Origin: an uncultured Parvularculaceae bacterium
Lineage (GTDB): Bacteria > Pseudomonadota > Alphaproteobacteria > Caulobacterales > Parvularculaceae
Length of the DNA: 62,371 nt
Direction: 5' to 3'
NCBI GenBank assembly: GCA_913055785.1
Contig: CAJXLJ010000014.1
Coordinates: 1-62,371 of the forward strand
In this document: piece after piece, positions 54,056-62,371 of the stretch
How positions within the stretch are numbered: position 1 is the first letter of the stretch
How the letters are laid out: the number at the start of each line of letters is the position of its first letter
The notes under the pieces: model-generated
What the model was told of the DNA's origin: nothing
Databases searched by the model: none
Seen by the model: the letters and a program-made list of their open reading frames with translations, nothing else
Made by a program: the position numbers and the translations under genes

Positions 54056-54460
54056 CTACAGCCTGCGTTCATTTTCACTGATTGGAGCGTCGTTGATGCT
54101 GGCGTAGCGCCGGCGCATCAAACCATCCGCATCAAACGCCCACATTTCGTTGCCATAACTGCGAAACCATTGGCCATCCGCGTTACGCCATTCATATTCA
54201 AACCGTACCGCGATGCGGTTGTCTGAAAAGGCCCAAAGCACCTTCTTGAGTTTGTAGTCAAGTTCCTTGGCCCATTTGCGTTGGAGGAACGCTTTGACCT
54301 CTTCGCGCCCATGAAGGAATTCGTTGCGGTTGCGCCACTCGGTGTCCTGCGAGTAAGCGAGGCTGACTTTTTCAGGATCGCGGGAATTCCATGCGTCTTC
54401 TGCTGCCTGCACTTTTGCGCGAGCGGTTGCTTCGGTGAATGGCGGAAGGGGCGGGCGCAT
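54056..54460 (-). CDS. DUF1348 / NTF2-like protein
   Basis: 134 aa. [40 protein letters not shown] and [20 protein letters not shown] are the DUF1348 blocks within the NTF2-like cone fold (SnoaL group). Small enzymes or ligand binders; no defined reaction. Precedes the PPOX gene on the minus strand. Confidence 0.88.
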   Translation of the reverse strand: MRPPLPPFTEATARAKVQAAEDAWNSRDPEKVSLAYSQDTEWRNRNEFLHGREEVKAFLQRKWAKELDYKLKKVLWAFSDNRIAVRFEYEWRNADGQWFRSYGNEMWAFDADGLMRRRYASINDAPISENERRL

Positions 54461-54537
54461 GTCGGGTGTTCCTTATAGTAATCTGTTACTTGGAAAAATG
54501 TAGACGGGCGAACAGTTTTGTTCGCCCGCCAGGATGC

Positions 54538-55023
54538 TTAAAGGTCTTCAACGGCCTTGTGCTGAATTGACGGCCATGTCTTCTCGGCCTTTGCGAGGAT
54601 GCGTTTTGAATCCTTTTTGTATTTTGCAAAGATTTCCGCATTCACGAAGAGATAGAGCTTACCGTCGACGATATCGGCGTAACGCGGGTCGCCATCGAAC
54701 TTCTTGCCGAGGGCGACGGCGTAGGCGCAAAAGCCGCCATATTGCGGCGCATATTTTTCGGGCGCGGCTTTGAAACGACGAGCGGATTCTGCGGATGCGA
54801 AGTAATACGCAACGCCGTCATGGACGACAGTGTGCGCGGCGTCGCCTTCAGCAACCGCATTCAGGGTCGATAGCGCAACCGCATCAACACCATGCAGGCC
54901 GAGGGGAACGCCGGCGGTCGTAACGCCTTTTGAAACATTGTGCTCGTCTTCAGCAAAACTTGTCGCAGGAACGGCGAATGCCAGTGCGATAACGGCGGCG
55001 GTGATCTTAAGTGTGTTCATCAT
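54538..55023 (-). CDS. Exported YHS-domain protein
   Basis: 161 aa. Signal peptide (MMNTLKITAAVIALAFAVPATSFA). GLHGVDAVALSTLNAVAEGD, the YHS-type VHDGVAYYFASAESARRFKA and PEKYAPQYGGFCAYAVALG with its Cys, then DGKLYLFVNAEIFAKYKKD. YHS-type exported proteins are suspected metal binders. Function unproven. Confidence 0.85.
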   Translation of the reverse strand: MMNTLKITAAVIALAFAVPATSFAEDEHNVSKGVTTAGVPLGLHGVDAVALSTLNAVAEGDAAHTVVHDGVAYYFASAESARRFKAAPEKYAPQYGGFCAYAVALGKKFDGDPRYADIVDGKLYLFVNAEIFAKYKKDSKRILAKAEKTWPSIQHKAVEDL

Positions 55024-55145
55024 GAAAGATTCCTTTGTGTGAGATTGGACTTGGTGGTTTGACCTTCCCCAAAGCGCCGGGCGGTTTTGCAGAAGGGTAT
55101 CGTCAGGCTCTAAACGGGTACGCGGCCTGCGAATTCGTGGTGAGG

Positions 55146-55190
55146 CGCGCCCGGCCGGCGCGGAGCGGGGGGAGAGGCCGGCCGGGCGCG
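55146..55190. repeat. Perfect 14-bp all-GC inverted repeat
   Basis: CGCGCCCGGCCGGC (55146-55159) pairs perfectly with GCCGGCCGGGCGCG (55177-55190), loop of 17 G-rich bases. It lies 30 bp beyond the stop of the isochorismatase-like gene. It is a stable stem without a T-tract, so a transcript-end stabiliser or a factor-dependent end is plausible. Confidence 0.7.
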
Positions 55191-55219
55191 AGGGGCCGCA
55201 TGGGAGGATGGCCCCTGGG

Positions 55220-56083
55220 TTAGCGGCGGTAAGCGGCCTTTATGGCTTTCACCGTGTTTTCGGTATTGTCGACAGCGCTAGCGATCATACGGAAGTTGGT
55301 GAGCGAAGCGTCGTACCCATTGTAGTGCTCAGTGATGGCGCCGGCTGTGGCGTCAGTGACAACCATGACCTCAAAACCATTTTCGATCAGGGCGCGCATG
55401 TGAGATTCTGTACACAGATTTGACGACATGCCGGCGAGTATGACCTTATTGACGCCGGCTTTGCGAAGCTGAAGGACAAGGTCGTTGCTATCAGGCCCAT
55501 AAACTTTGTGCGGGCTGGTGACGACTGTCTTGCCGTTATTGATGTAGGGTTTGTATGGCTCGAGCCAATCCGCGCCGGACCCTTCAAACCCCTCAAGGCT
55601 CAGTGCGCCTTTGCGATCAAACATACCAATCTTGTGCATCAGGGTTTCGAGCGTGCCCTCGAAACGCCAATTGTGATCATGCTCATAATAGTAGTGGGGC
55701 GATACGAAGACCGGGATGCCGGTCTCGCTCGACGCCCTGAATAGCGCTTCGAGATTTTCGACCGTACCGTTTTGCGTGATGCTTTGGCCGACGACGCCCC
55801 ATGTAACGCCTTCTGGCGACAGGAAGTCGTTTTGCGGATCGGTGATGACGATCGCGGTATCGCCTTGCGTCACGGCGAACCCCGGCTCGGGGAGACCGTC
55901 ATTAAGCGGCGGGGTTTTTGCGGTCGCTGCGCGCGACACGTCGCTGTCAGCAAATGCGCGGGGCGTGAACACGATCGCTGCACAAACGACAGCGATAAGA
56001 AGCCATAAATTTACGAGAATACTGACCGCAAGCGCCAGGCTGTCCGTGCCGCGGCTGTAAAAGTGACGAAGCGACTTTTCCAT
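55220..56083 (-). CDS. Membrane-anchored isochorismatase-family cysteine hydrolase
   Basis: 287 aa from the ATG at 56083, which has GGGATTGGAGAG upstream on its strand; an earlier start at 56251 would run through the operator. An N-terminal membrane anchor (about 14-42, LALAVSILVNLWLLIAVVCA) precedes the cysteine-hydrolase domain with Asp in IVITDPQNDFLSPEG, Lys in VVTSPHKVYGPDSN and nucleophile Cys in LAGMSSNLCTESHMRALIEN. The triad D-K-C is complete. Amide/isochorismate-like substrates are possible. Divergent from tetR. Confidence 0.88.
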   Translation of the reverse strand: MEKSLRHFYSRGTDSLALAVSILVNLWLLIAVVCAAIVFTPRAFADSDVSRAATAKTPPLNDGLPEPGFAVTQGDTAIVITDPQNDFLSPEGVTWGVVGQSITQNGTVENLEALFRASSETGIPVFVSPHYYYEHDHNWRFEGTLETLMHKIGMFDRKGALSLEGFEGSGADWLEPYKPYINNGKTVVTSPHKVYGPDSNDLVLQLRKAGVNKVILAGMSSNLCTESHMRALIENGFEVMVVTDATAGAITEHYNGYDASLTNFRMIASAVDNTENTVKAIKAAYRR

Positions 56084-56160
56084 CTCTCCAATCCCTTTCG
56101 TTCGACGTTGTTCCTGTCTTGGGGCGCAGATGAGCCCTCGTTTTTCAGCCGACCCGCACA

Positions 56161-56208
56161 TTGACTGATCGGTAAATGTTAGATGCGCCACATAAACCGA
56201 TCTGTCAA
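56161..56208. promoter_or_regulatory. TetR-type inverted-repeat operator
   Basis: TTGACTGATCGGT (56161-56173) and ACCGATCTGTCAA (56196-56208) are reverse complements at 12 of 13 positions, separated by 22 bp, and lie between the two divergent genes. Each arm resembles a half of TetR-family sites of the form GACnGATCnGTC. Likely operator of the adjacent TetR regulator. Confidence 0.7.
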
Positions 56209-56360
56209 TGTTAAAATGCGAAAAAGAGAGGCTTGCGGCCAGATTTCTCACGGCGTTTCATTAACGCATTGATATATATACAATAATAATTGACTGTTGC
56301 GATCAGACCTCAATATACATATTTACAGTTCTGTTACAGTTTATAGCGGGTGCTGCGGTA

Positions 56361-56927
56361 ATGAGCGCTTCAAAACGTGATGAGCTGGTCCAGAGGGCGC
56401 TGCAGGCGTTTTATCGCGGCGGTTTCCACGCCATCGGCATGGACAGGCTCGCCAAAGAGACCGGTGTCTCGAAAACGGCGATCTATAAACACTTCCGGAC
56501 AAAGGAAGAGCTTATTCTTGCGACATTGCGATTGCGCGATGAGCAGTTTCGCAACTGGTTGATGCGCAGGGTCGAAGCGCTCGCGCCTGATCCGAGGGAT
56601 CAGCTTATAGCGATCTTTGACGCGTTGGCGGAATGGTTTGATGAACCTGAATTTAAGAGCTGCATGTTCATCAAGGCGTCATCAGAATATCAGGACCGAG
56701 CGCATCCCATTCATGCAACGTCGGCGGAGCACAAACGGCTGCTGGCCGTTGATTTTACGGAACGGGCGAAAAAAGCCGGCGCGAAGGATCCTGACAAGCT
56801 GGCGCGCGAGCTTCTGATTGTAAAAGAGGGGGCGATTGTGCTCGCCCATCTGCATGATTCAAGGCGGGTTGCGAAAGATGCGCGACAGGCGGCTGAAACC
56901 CTGATCAATGCGTCATTCAACAACTAG
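56361..56927 (+). CDS. TetR/AcrR family transcriptional regulator
   Basis: 188 aa. The N-terminal helix-turn-helix is AFYRGGFHAIGMDRLAKETG then VSKTAIYKHFRTKEELILAT, clear TetR. The C-terminal half (FDALAEWFDEPEFKSCMFIK; VKEGAIVLAHLHDSRR) is a ligand-binding domain of the AcrR type. Its operator-like palindrome and the hydrolase gene next to it suggest it controls that gene and itself. Inducer unknown. Confidence 0.93.
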   Translation: MSASKRDELVQRALQAFYRGGFHAIGMDRLAKETGVSKTAIYKHFRTKEELILATLRLRDEQFRNWLMRRVEALAPDPRDQLIAIFDALAEWFDEPEFKSCMFIKASSEYQDRAHPIHATSAEHKRLLAVDFTERAKKAGAKDPDKLARELLIVKEGAIVLAHLHDSRRVAKDARQAAETLINASFNN

Positions 56928-57407
56928 CTTACGCTACTGGAGAGGGCGGCAGTCTTCTTTTGATGCTGCATGAGAATTCCAAAAAAACACGGACAACTGG
57001 AAAAGAGCGGTGCCCTCAAGCAGCTGGACCGCAAACTAATAAAAGGCGTCAAGCTATTGAAATATCGCTGATTGGGTATGTTCTATTGTTTAGGACCGAC
57101 CGCGACGACGCCAATTTACCTGAGGGCCGGCTGCGCAGCATAGCGAACTAGGCATTTTTGCAAGCTGGGCCGTTCCGGAAGGGCATGAAAAATCATCAGG
57201 ACGATGGAATTCCGCAATTTTCAGGGGAAGCAGCGGTCCGTGGCGTATTGATGAGCTAGCAAGAAGTCAGGTTGGAGCGTCAAGACACTTGCTTTAAAAT
57301 GGTTTCAATGCCTGCGCCATCGACATTGGCGGTGCCTGCCTGTCACTGCAACGTTCAGCAATGACTATTCGGTCTGGGTTAAATTGATACTTAGGGGAAA
57401 TAGAACT
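56928..57407. other. Intergenic region without a clear gene
   Basis: 480 bp between tetR and the S33 hydrolase. It contains only a 63-codon frame at 56960-57151 with no recognisable motif and no good ribosome-binding site. The codon pattern looks decayed, so it may be a gene remnant, but I cannot name it. The last 60 bp should hold the promoter of the S33 hydrolase (AGGGGAAATAG before the ATG). Confidence 0.4.
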
Positions 57408-58871
57408 ATGAGGACGACGGTTTGGTTACTGTTTTTGCCATTGATGATCGGCTGCGCCGATCAAAGGTATTCCTCTCAATCCGCTACTGCACGAGCGGCT
57501 GAGCGCTTGCCCCTCGAAGTCTGTCAGATCGACGGGATAACCGAGCCATTGCTCTGCGGAAAACTGATGGTGTTCGAGAATCGCGCCGCAGCTTCGGGGC
57601 GCAAGATCCCGATAAGCGTTGTCGTTATTCCCGCTAAGACGCCCTCAGATACGACAACAGCGTGGATCGAGCATCAAGGCGGCCCTCGTTTTTCGATGAT
57701 TGCGAATGCAGGCGACCTTGCTGAAGGCGGCTATCTCGAATGGTTCAGGGAAACTCGCGATGTCGTTCTGATCGATCCGCGCGGATTGCATGAATCGCAT
57801 CCGCTTTACTGCGATGCGTTGAGTTATCCTCGATTGCTGGAGCGCTACTATTCCTCTGATCGCGTGTCTGCTTGCCGTGAGGAGGTCGATGCAATTGCTG
57901 ATGTCCGTCAATATTCGACCCTCAACGCGATCGCTGACTACGAGGATATCAGAAAATGGCTAGGATATGAACGCTGGGATGTGGGCGGATGGTCGTTCGG
58001 CGGGCGGTTCATGCTCACTTACATTCATTTGTATCCGGAATCGATTCGTTCGGCGATTCTGTCTTTTCCGGCGGACCTGCAATTTCTGCGTCCGCTAAAC
58101 TATGCCCGTTTCGGTCAAATGGGCTTCGACAATCTGATCCAAGACTGCGCCGAAGACCCGGCCTGCCATGCGGCGTTTCCAAACCCGGCGGGCGACTTAA
58201 AAACGGTGCTGGACAAGCTGGATGACGAGCCGGTTACGGTTCAGTTTCGCGATCCGGATACAGGCGAGATTGCGTCTCGTGAAGTGACACGCGATATCTT
58301 TGCAGACGAATTCTGGACTTGGCTGCTGGAAAATAAGAACGCTCGCCAGATTCCCTTCGTTTTGCGACGCGCCGCACAGAATGACTTTGAGCCTTTTCTC
58401 GAACTCGCCATACCGAAATCACCGCAATCGCGGGAGCCGGAAGGGCACTATTTTTCTGTGGTCTGTCCGGAAGAGACCCTCCATCTTCCTCAAAACCTGG
58501 CCCGAAAACACAACGAGAATACGTTTTATAAGGACTATACGCTGGACGAATATACGGAAGCTTGTTTGGCGTGGGGATTGCCGCCGGCGCCAGAATTTCC
58601 GTTGGAGCCGAAATCGTTCAGCGTGCCGTTACTCGTATTTACCGGCGATTTAGACCCGGTGGCGCAACCGGAACAAGGCGCTGAGATAGCAGCGCTGTCT
58701 GAGGACGGGCTGCACGTCAATTTGCCAGGAATTGCGCATGGGCTCGACGGCGTCAAAAATGCAGGATGCTACGACAAGATATTCGAGGACTTCCTGCAAA
58801 ACCAGTCCACGAAAGGTCTCGACACATCTTGTGTTGACACAATGCTCCCGCCGCCTTTCCGCTTGGAGTAG
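57408..58871 (+). CDS. Secreted S33-type alpha/beta hydrolase (lipoprotein)
   Basis: 487 aa from the ATG at 57408. Lipoprotein-like signal MRTTVWLLFLPLMIGC with a Cys at the end. Then the domain of the tripeptidyl/proline-iminopeptidase group: LPLEVCQIDGITEPLLCGKL, VLIDPRGLHESHPLYCDALS, nucleophile elbow DVGGWSFGGRFMLTYIHLYP, and the C-terminal TAP-like region LVFTGDLDPVAQPEQGAEIA with Asp, then NLPGIAHGLDG with His. The Ser-Asp-His triad is intact. Multiple cysteine pairs fit an extracytoplasmic enzyme. Substrate unknown. Confidence 0.88.
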   Translation: MRTTVWLLFLPLMIGCADQRYSSQSATARAAERLPLEVCQIDGITEPLLCGKLMVFENRAAASGRKIPISVVVIPAKTPSDTTTAWIEHQGGPRFSMIANAGDLAEGGYLEWFRETRDVVLIDPRGLHESHPLYCDALSYPRLLERYYSSDRVSACREEVDAIADVRQYSTLNAIADYEDIRKWLGYERWDVGGWSFGGRFMLTYIHLYPESIRSAILSFPADLQFLRPLNYARFGQMGFDNLIQDCAEDPACHAAFPNPAGDLKTVLDKLDDEPVTVQFRDPDTGEIASREVTRDIFADEFWTWLLENKNARQIPFVLRRAAQNDFEPFLELAIPKSPQSREPEGHYFSVVCPEETLHLPQNLARKHNENTFYKDYTLDEYTEACLAWGLPPAPEFPLEPKSFSVPLLVFTGDLDPVAQPEQGAEIAALSEDGLHVNLPGIAHGLDGVKNAGCYDKIFEDFLQNQSTKGLDTSCVDTMLPPPFRLE

Positions 58872-59163
58872 TCAAGCTGGTCGAACCAGACGCGGTGCGT
58901 TTGCGCCTCGGATTATTTATTGTGGGGGACGTTTCGCGCCTTATGCAAATCTCTATGAGTTTTTTCATCCGCTCTTGTCCTGTGTGAGCAGCGACGAGCC
59001 AGCGAATTGCCAGGTCCTCATGGAATAGTAGAGAGATGACGCGCCGGGGCGGGTGTAGGCGAGAACTGGGCGGCGGTTGGGGCGAGGGGGCGGGAAGTCA
59101 ACTAAAGTCGAGAGATCTGGAGCAGAGTGATCGTTTTTCAGCGGAAGCCGCCCGCTGAGATCG
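58872..59163. other. Intergenic region between converging genes
   Basis: About 290 bp between the hydrolase and the LysR gene stops. I see no supported frame and no strong terminator. GC-rich around 59040-59100 with G-rich tracts. Nothing else to report. Confidence 0.45.
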
Positions 59164-60066
59164 TCAATGTTCCATTTCAACCTGTTCAGCCAGAAAGTCG
59201 ATAAGTGCGGAGACGCGTTTGGAGTGAGCCAGCCGCTTCGTGGTTAGCGCGACGATGGGCGCCTCTGGCGCTGACCAGCCCGGCAGCTTTAACTCGACGA
59301 GATTTCCTGAAGCGATGGCGGCCGCCGCATTCCATTCCGATCTCATTACGACGCCGAGACCGGCGATCGCCCAGTCCAGCGCTGTCTCTCCGTCATTCGT
59401 CGTCAGGCAGGGCTGAAGCCGGATGGAAATCTCGCCTTCGGATTCGGAGTAAAAAGTCCAGTACGAACTGCGGGCCCCGTCCTCAGAGATGGCGATGCAC
59501 TGGTGGTTTGCGAGATCTTCGGGAAGTTTTGGCGCGCCGCGCCGGCGGACATAGTCCGGCGAGGCGCATAGCAGCCTCCGGTTCTGCGACAAGACCCTGC
59601 AGACGAGTGAGGAATCCCGCAACGGCGCAACGCGGATCAGGATATCCCACGGATCAGTCTGTATACTGACAAGATTGTCCGTCAGGCGCAGTTCCACGCG
59701 GAGCTCGGGGTGAGCTTTCCTGAACGCGCCAAGCAACGGCGCAATGTGATTGCGACCGAAGCCGAATGGGGCAATGACCCGCACGAGTCCGCTGATGACG
59801 CCGCGCCGTTCATAGAGTTCATCCTGCAGAACTTCCAGCTCGACCAGCACGCCCGCAGCGCGTTCCGCGATGAAGGCGCCATCGGCCGTCAGCGTGACGC
59901 CAGCACGATAGTTTCGTTCCGCGAGCACAAGTCCGGTTCGATCCTCGAGGGACGACAGGCGCTGGCTCACCGCAGAGGGCGTGAGGTTCAATCGCTTCGC
60001 GACGGCGGCGATCGACCGTTCCTCGGACAGGAGGCGCACAAGCTGGACGTCATCGGAAGTTATCAT
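59164..60066 (-). CDS. LysR-family transcriptional regulator
   Basis: 300 aa. HTH: LLSEERSIAAVAKRLNLTPS then AVSQRLSSLEDRTGLVLAER. The effector domain contains LVRVIAPFGFGRNHIAPLLG, LRLTDNLVSIQTDPWDILIR and AGLGVVMRSEWNAAAAI. It is divergent from the esterase gene, and its start codon lies in a palindrome that should be its own binding site. Likely activator of the esterase. Inducer unknown. Confidence 0.94.
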   Translation of the reverse strand: MITSDDVQLVRLLSEERSIAAVAKRLNLTPSAVSQRLSSLEDRTGLVLAERNYRAGVTLTADGAFIAERAAGVLVELEVLQDELYERRGVISGLVRVIAPFGFGRNHIAPLLGAFRKAHPELRVELRLTDNLVSIQTDPWDILIRVAPLRDSSLVCRVLSQNRRLLCASPDYVRRRGAPKLPEDLANHQCIAISEDGARSSYWTFYSESEGEISIRLQPCLTTNDGETALDWAIAGLGVVMRSEWNAAAAIASGNLVELKLPGWSAPEAPIVALTTKRLAHSKRVSALIDFLAEQVEMEH

Positions 60067-60084
60067 CGATTACTCTTATGATAA
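60060..60084. promoter_or_regulatory. LysR box (T-N11-A) overlapping the lysR start
   Basis: TTATCAT (60060-60066) and ATGATAA (60078-60084) are perfect reverse complements with exactly 11 bases between T and A, the classic T-N11-A LysR-type site. The left arm covers the lysR start codon, allowing autorepression and divergent control of the esterase gene. Confidence 0.75.
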
Positions 60085-60174
60085 ACTACAGAAAAAGTCA
60101 CTATTGCTGATGGATGCGCCGTGTTATTTCGTGCTTTTTGGGTCGAGAACAGCAACGGCGAAAGGGCGGACCAC

Positions 60175-61245
60175 ATGCGAGATTGGAGACTGAGTATCAG
60201 ATTAGGCGCATTTCACTGGATGGCGGTTTTGCTGTGCGCCGTCCTGTCGCCGCTGCAGACCTCGCAGGCGCAGGACTTCGAGACGATCGATCTCGACTCC
60301 AAAGTCTACAAAAATGGCCGGCCCATTCTCGTTCACTTGCCGACCGCCTACCAGGAAGAGGCGCGCAAATATCCGGTGCTCTACGTCCTGAACGGGGAGG
60401 ACAATTTCCGCTGGGCGTCGCAGATCGCCGACTTGCTTGCTGAACTCAACGAAATCGATTCGATGATTGTGGTAGGCTTGCCCGACCAAGGCGATTACGG
60501 CGGGGACAATTATCCCTTTGCCTCGGAGGAGACCTCCGACCCCAGTCCGGACGCAGCGCGGTACGCAGCCTTCCTGCGTTCGGAGGTCATTCCGTATGTC
60601 GATGCAAACTACCGGACCGAGAAGGCGCGGTTCATCGCCGGTCATTCCCTGTCGGGGCTGTTCGTGACCAATCTGTTCTTGACCGATCCGGACGGGTTCA
60701 ATCTGTTTATCGCGACCAGCCCCTCGCTTCAGTATGCGCCGCAAATGTCCGGCATGGTCCAGGAACAGTTGAATTCAGGCGGCGAGAGAGGAGCGCTCTA
60801 TTTCACGATTGGAGAACTTGAGCACAAGTTGATTCAAGACGGGTTCTCGCGGATGCGCGCCGTGCTGGAGGCGCATGGGTCCGAGCGCGACAGCATCCAG
60901 GTTGATTCAATCCCCTACAACAACCATCGCAGCGCGGCCTATGCGGGATTGTATGATGCGCTGTCCTGGGCTTACTCGGGCTGGGGAACGCATGAATCCA
61001 TGCCTGAACGGTTCGGCAGTGTGGAGGGCATCGTTGCGCATTATCAACGGTTGTCAGACCGGCTCGGCTACGAGATCAAGCCGCGCGAGGGTGATCTCGC
61101 TGGCATGGCGGGATTCCTGTTGCATAAACTCAGCGATCCCGAAGGCGCCGCTATCGGCTATCAGGCGGAGCTTCACTTCTATCCGGATTCGGAAGAAGCG
61201 GAGGAAGGTTACGAACAAGCGCTCGCCGCCTCGTCGGACGAGTAG
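60175..61245 (+). CDS. Exported esterase-D-type alpha/beta hydrolase
   Basis: 356 aa from the ATG at 60175 with AAAGGG upstream; an earlier ATG-less frame begins at 60121. Signal peptide MRDWRLSIRLGAFHWMAVLL then CAVLSPLQTSQAQ. PF00756-like esterase: PVLYVLNGEDNFRWASQIAD, GDNYPFASEETSDPSPDAAR, nucleophile ARFIAGHSLSGLFVTNLFL and late DSIPYNNHRSAAYAGLYDAL with His. The C-terminal ~80 residues form an additional helical part (EGIVAHYQRLSDRLGYEIKP; EEAEEGYEQALAA). Possible acyl or siderophore esterase; substrate unknown. Confidence 0.88.
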   Translation: MRDWRLSIRLGAFHWMAVLLCAVLSPLQTSQAQDFETIDLDSKVYKNGRPILVHLPTAYQEEARKYPVLYVLNGEDNFRWASQIADLLAELNEIDSMIVVGLPDQGDYGGDNYPFASEETSDPSPDAARYAAFLRSEVIPYVDANYRTEKARFIAGHSLSGLFVTNLFLTDPDGFNLFIATSPSLQYAPQMSGMVQEQLNSGGERGALYFTIGELEHKLIQDGFSRMRAVLEAHGSERDSIQVDSIPYNNHRSAAYAGLYDALSWAYSGWGTHESMPERFGSVEGIVAHYQRLSDRLGYEIKPREGDLAGMAGFLLHKLSDPEGAAIGYQAELHFYPDSEEAEEGYEQALAASSDE

Positions 61246-61393
61246 TCACTCGGCCATGCAATGCGGCCGATATAAGGACTATCGGTCAGCCACAGGAACG
61301 ACTGAATCGAGCCATAAGCGGCCATGAGACTTAATGGTTGTTGAATGACTCAATGGCGGCCAGAACAGCTATTGGAAACCAATGCTCTGAAAA

Positions 61394-61470
61394 TGGCGCG
61401 CCCGAAAGGATTCGAACCTCTGACCCCCAGATTCGTAGTCTGGTGCTCTATCCAGCTGAGCTACGGGCGC
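61394..61470 (-). tRNA. tRNA-Arg (anticodon ACG)
   Basis: 77 nt with encoded CCA. Acceptor GCGCCCG pairs with CGGGCGC, D-arm GCTC-AGCTGGATAG-AGC, anticodon loop CTACGAA on stem CCAGA/TCTGG, T-loop TTCGAAT. The anticodon ACG (A34 read as inosine) decodes CGU/CGC/CGA. No CCA is missing. It is alone, with no rRNA nearby. Confidence 0.96.
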
Positions 61471-61645
61471 GCAGGACCGGCGCGTCGCGCTGCGCCGGAA
61501 GGCGGGGTTTAACCCCAACGGGCGCGGAATTGCAAGCGCTGAAGACAAGCGCAGAATTTCTGTACGATCGGGCGGCGGCGGAGGGGTCGAAAGGGGCCGC
61601 GCATCGTCGTATGACGGGGGTGTTGCGAAATCCTGAGGGGTTCTC

Positions 61646-62371
61646 ATGAAGCATTTCTGGCTGATCGGCCTCGCGGCGTTGCTCGCCGCCTGTGGAAAGA
61701 CTGAAACCGCGAACGCGCCCGCGCCGGCGGAAAAGCCCGCGGTCGAAGCCGCTGCGGAGCCCGCCGCGCCTCAAAAGCGCTGGTTCATCGCCGCCGCGAA
61801 CCCCCATGCGGCGGCGGCCGGCGCGGCGGTGTTGAAGCGCGGCGGTACGGCGGTCGATGCTGCGGTCGCCACGCAAGCGGTGCTCGGCCTCGTTGAGCCG
61901 CAGTCCTCCGGCTTCGGCGGCGGCGCCTTCATGATCCATTACGACCCGGCGAGCGGCGTTCTCGAAACCTATAACGGCCGCGAGACCGCGCCCGCGTCGG
62001 CGACGCCCGAACGCTTTCTCACCGAGATCGGCGAGCCGATGGATTATTATGACGCGATTGTCGGCGGGCTTTCGGTCGGCGTGCCCGGCGTCGTGCGCAT
62101 GCTTGAATTCGCGCATCAGGAGCATGGCGGTCTTGCGTGGAACGCGCTTTTCAATGACGCGATTGCGCTTTCAAGGGACGGCTTTGAAGTCTCGCCGCGT
62201 CTGCACTCCTTGCTGGCGCGGCCCTATCGTCTCAAAAACCTGCCGACGGCGGGCGCTTATTTTTACGATGCGGCGGGCGAGCCCTGGCCGGTCGGACACC
62301 GTTTGAAAAACCCGGCTTATGCGCAGACGCTGGAAACCATCGCCGAGGGCGGCGCCGATGCGTTTTACAGC
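61646..62371 (+). CDS. Gamma-glutamyltransferase-family lipoprotein (partial)
   Basis: 242 codons visible, open to the right edge. Lipoprotein signal with LAAC lipobox (MKHFWLIGLAALLAACGK), an Ala/Pro/Glu-rich linker, then the Ntn-hydrolase start: ANPHAAAAGAAVLKRGGTAV, DAAVATQAVLGLVEPQSSGF and GGGAFMIHYDPASGVLETYN, then GRETAPASATPERFLTEIGE. These are the GGT large-subunit motifs. The autoprocessing Thr and small subunit lie outside the window. Glutathione or gamma-glutamyl amide hydrolysis in the periplasm is inferred. Confidence 0.9.
   Translation, partial: MKHFWLIGLAALLAACGKTETANAPAPAEKPAVEAAAEPAAPQKRWFIAAANPHAAAAGAAVLKRGGTAVDAAVATQAVLGLVEPQSSGFGGGAFMIHYDPASGVLETYNGRETAPASATPERFLTEIGEPMDYYDAIVGGLSVGVPGVVRMLEFAHQEHGGLAWNALFNDAIALSRDGFEVSPRLHSLLARPYRLKNLPTAGAYFYDAAGEPWPVGHRLKNPAYAQTLETIAEGGADAFYS

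Noticed and set aside
56960-57151. 63-codon plus-strand frame
   Set aside because: No recognisable motif, no ribosome-binding site, not supported by neighbours.

Overview
The window reads as a chromosomal stretch of a GC-rich, Gram-negative alphaproteobacterium. The evidence is a waaA/lpxK/lpxL/msbA lipid A block, DUF2093 and DUF4170 proteins, a CpaA-F style tight adherence (Tad/Flp) pilus locus and a Tat-exported molybdoenzyme. The gene mix suggests the Caulobacterales / Parvularculaceae / Hyphomonadaceae side of the class, but that is inference. There is one tRNA (Arg, anticodon ACG). I saw no rRNA, CRISPR, phage or insertion sequence.

Layout. 1-3888 (minus): a macA-macB-NodT tripartite efflux operon, cut by the left edge. 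4049-7576 (minus): purD followed by an alpha/beta hydrolase, a half-size GDT1 transporter and an APH-like phosphotransferase, with overlapping or nearly abutting ends. 7630-9129: a divergent TonB-like protein with a very acidic Pro/Glu tail. 9135-10855 (minus): a sulfite dehydrogenase pair (molybdenum subunit and cytochrome c). 10982-12775 (minus): an exported TPR protein. 12962-16983 (plus): xseA, DUF2093, an M23 peptidase, then an iron unit (Bfd, bacterioferritin) whose last gene overlaps a Kazal-type inhibitor lipoprotein. 16987-22896: lipid A and Kdo genes. 22898-26831 (minus): phosphatase, helical-repeat protein, DUF4170, PmbA, GST and a small membrane protein. 27078-28592: ubiD.

The most distinctive part is 28.8-53.3 kb. 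A main Tad locus runs flp-cpaB-cpaC-small lipoprotein-tadG-tadE-tadE-cpaE-cpaF-tadB-tadC-tadD-cpaA. A second, detached TadG-TadE-TadE trio lies about 10 kb upstream behind its own promoter region, which carries two perfect back-to-back inverted repeats. Between the two are an amidohydrolase, a DUF465 protein, prfC, katG and a GtrABC-like surface glycosylation set (DUF2304-GT2 transferase, GtrA flippase, GT-C membrane transferase). The locus has no full-length CpaD; an 88-residue lipoprotein sits in that place. The major pilin gene has a long, partly structured leader and a strong terminator directly after it.

The right end (53.5-62.4 kb) is accessory: PPOX-like, DUF1348 and YHS proteins, a membrane-anchored isochorismatase-type hydrolase divergent from a TetR regulator with a clear operator, a secreted S33 hydrolase, a LysR/esterase divergent pair with a textbook LysR box, tRNA-Arg, and the start of a gamma-glutamyltransferase lipoprotein that runs off the edge.
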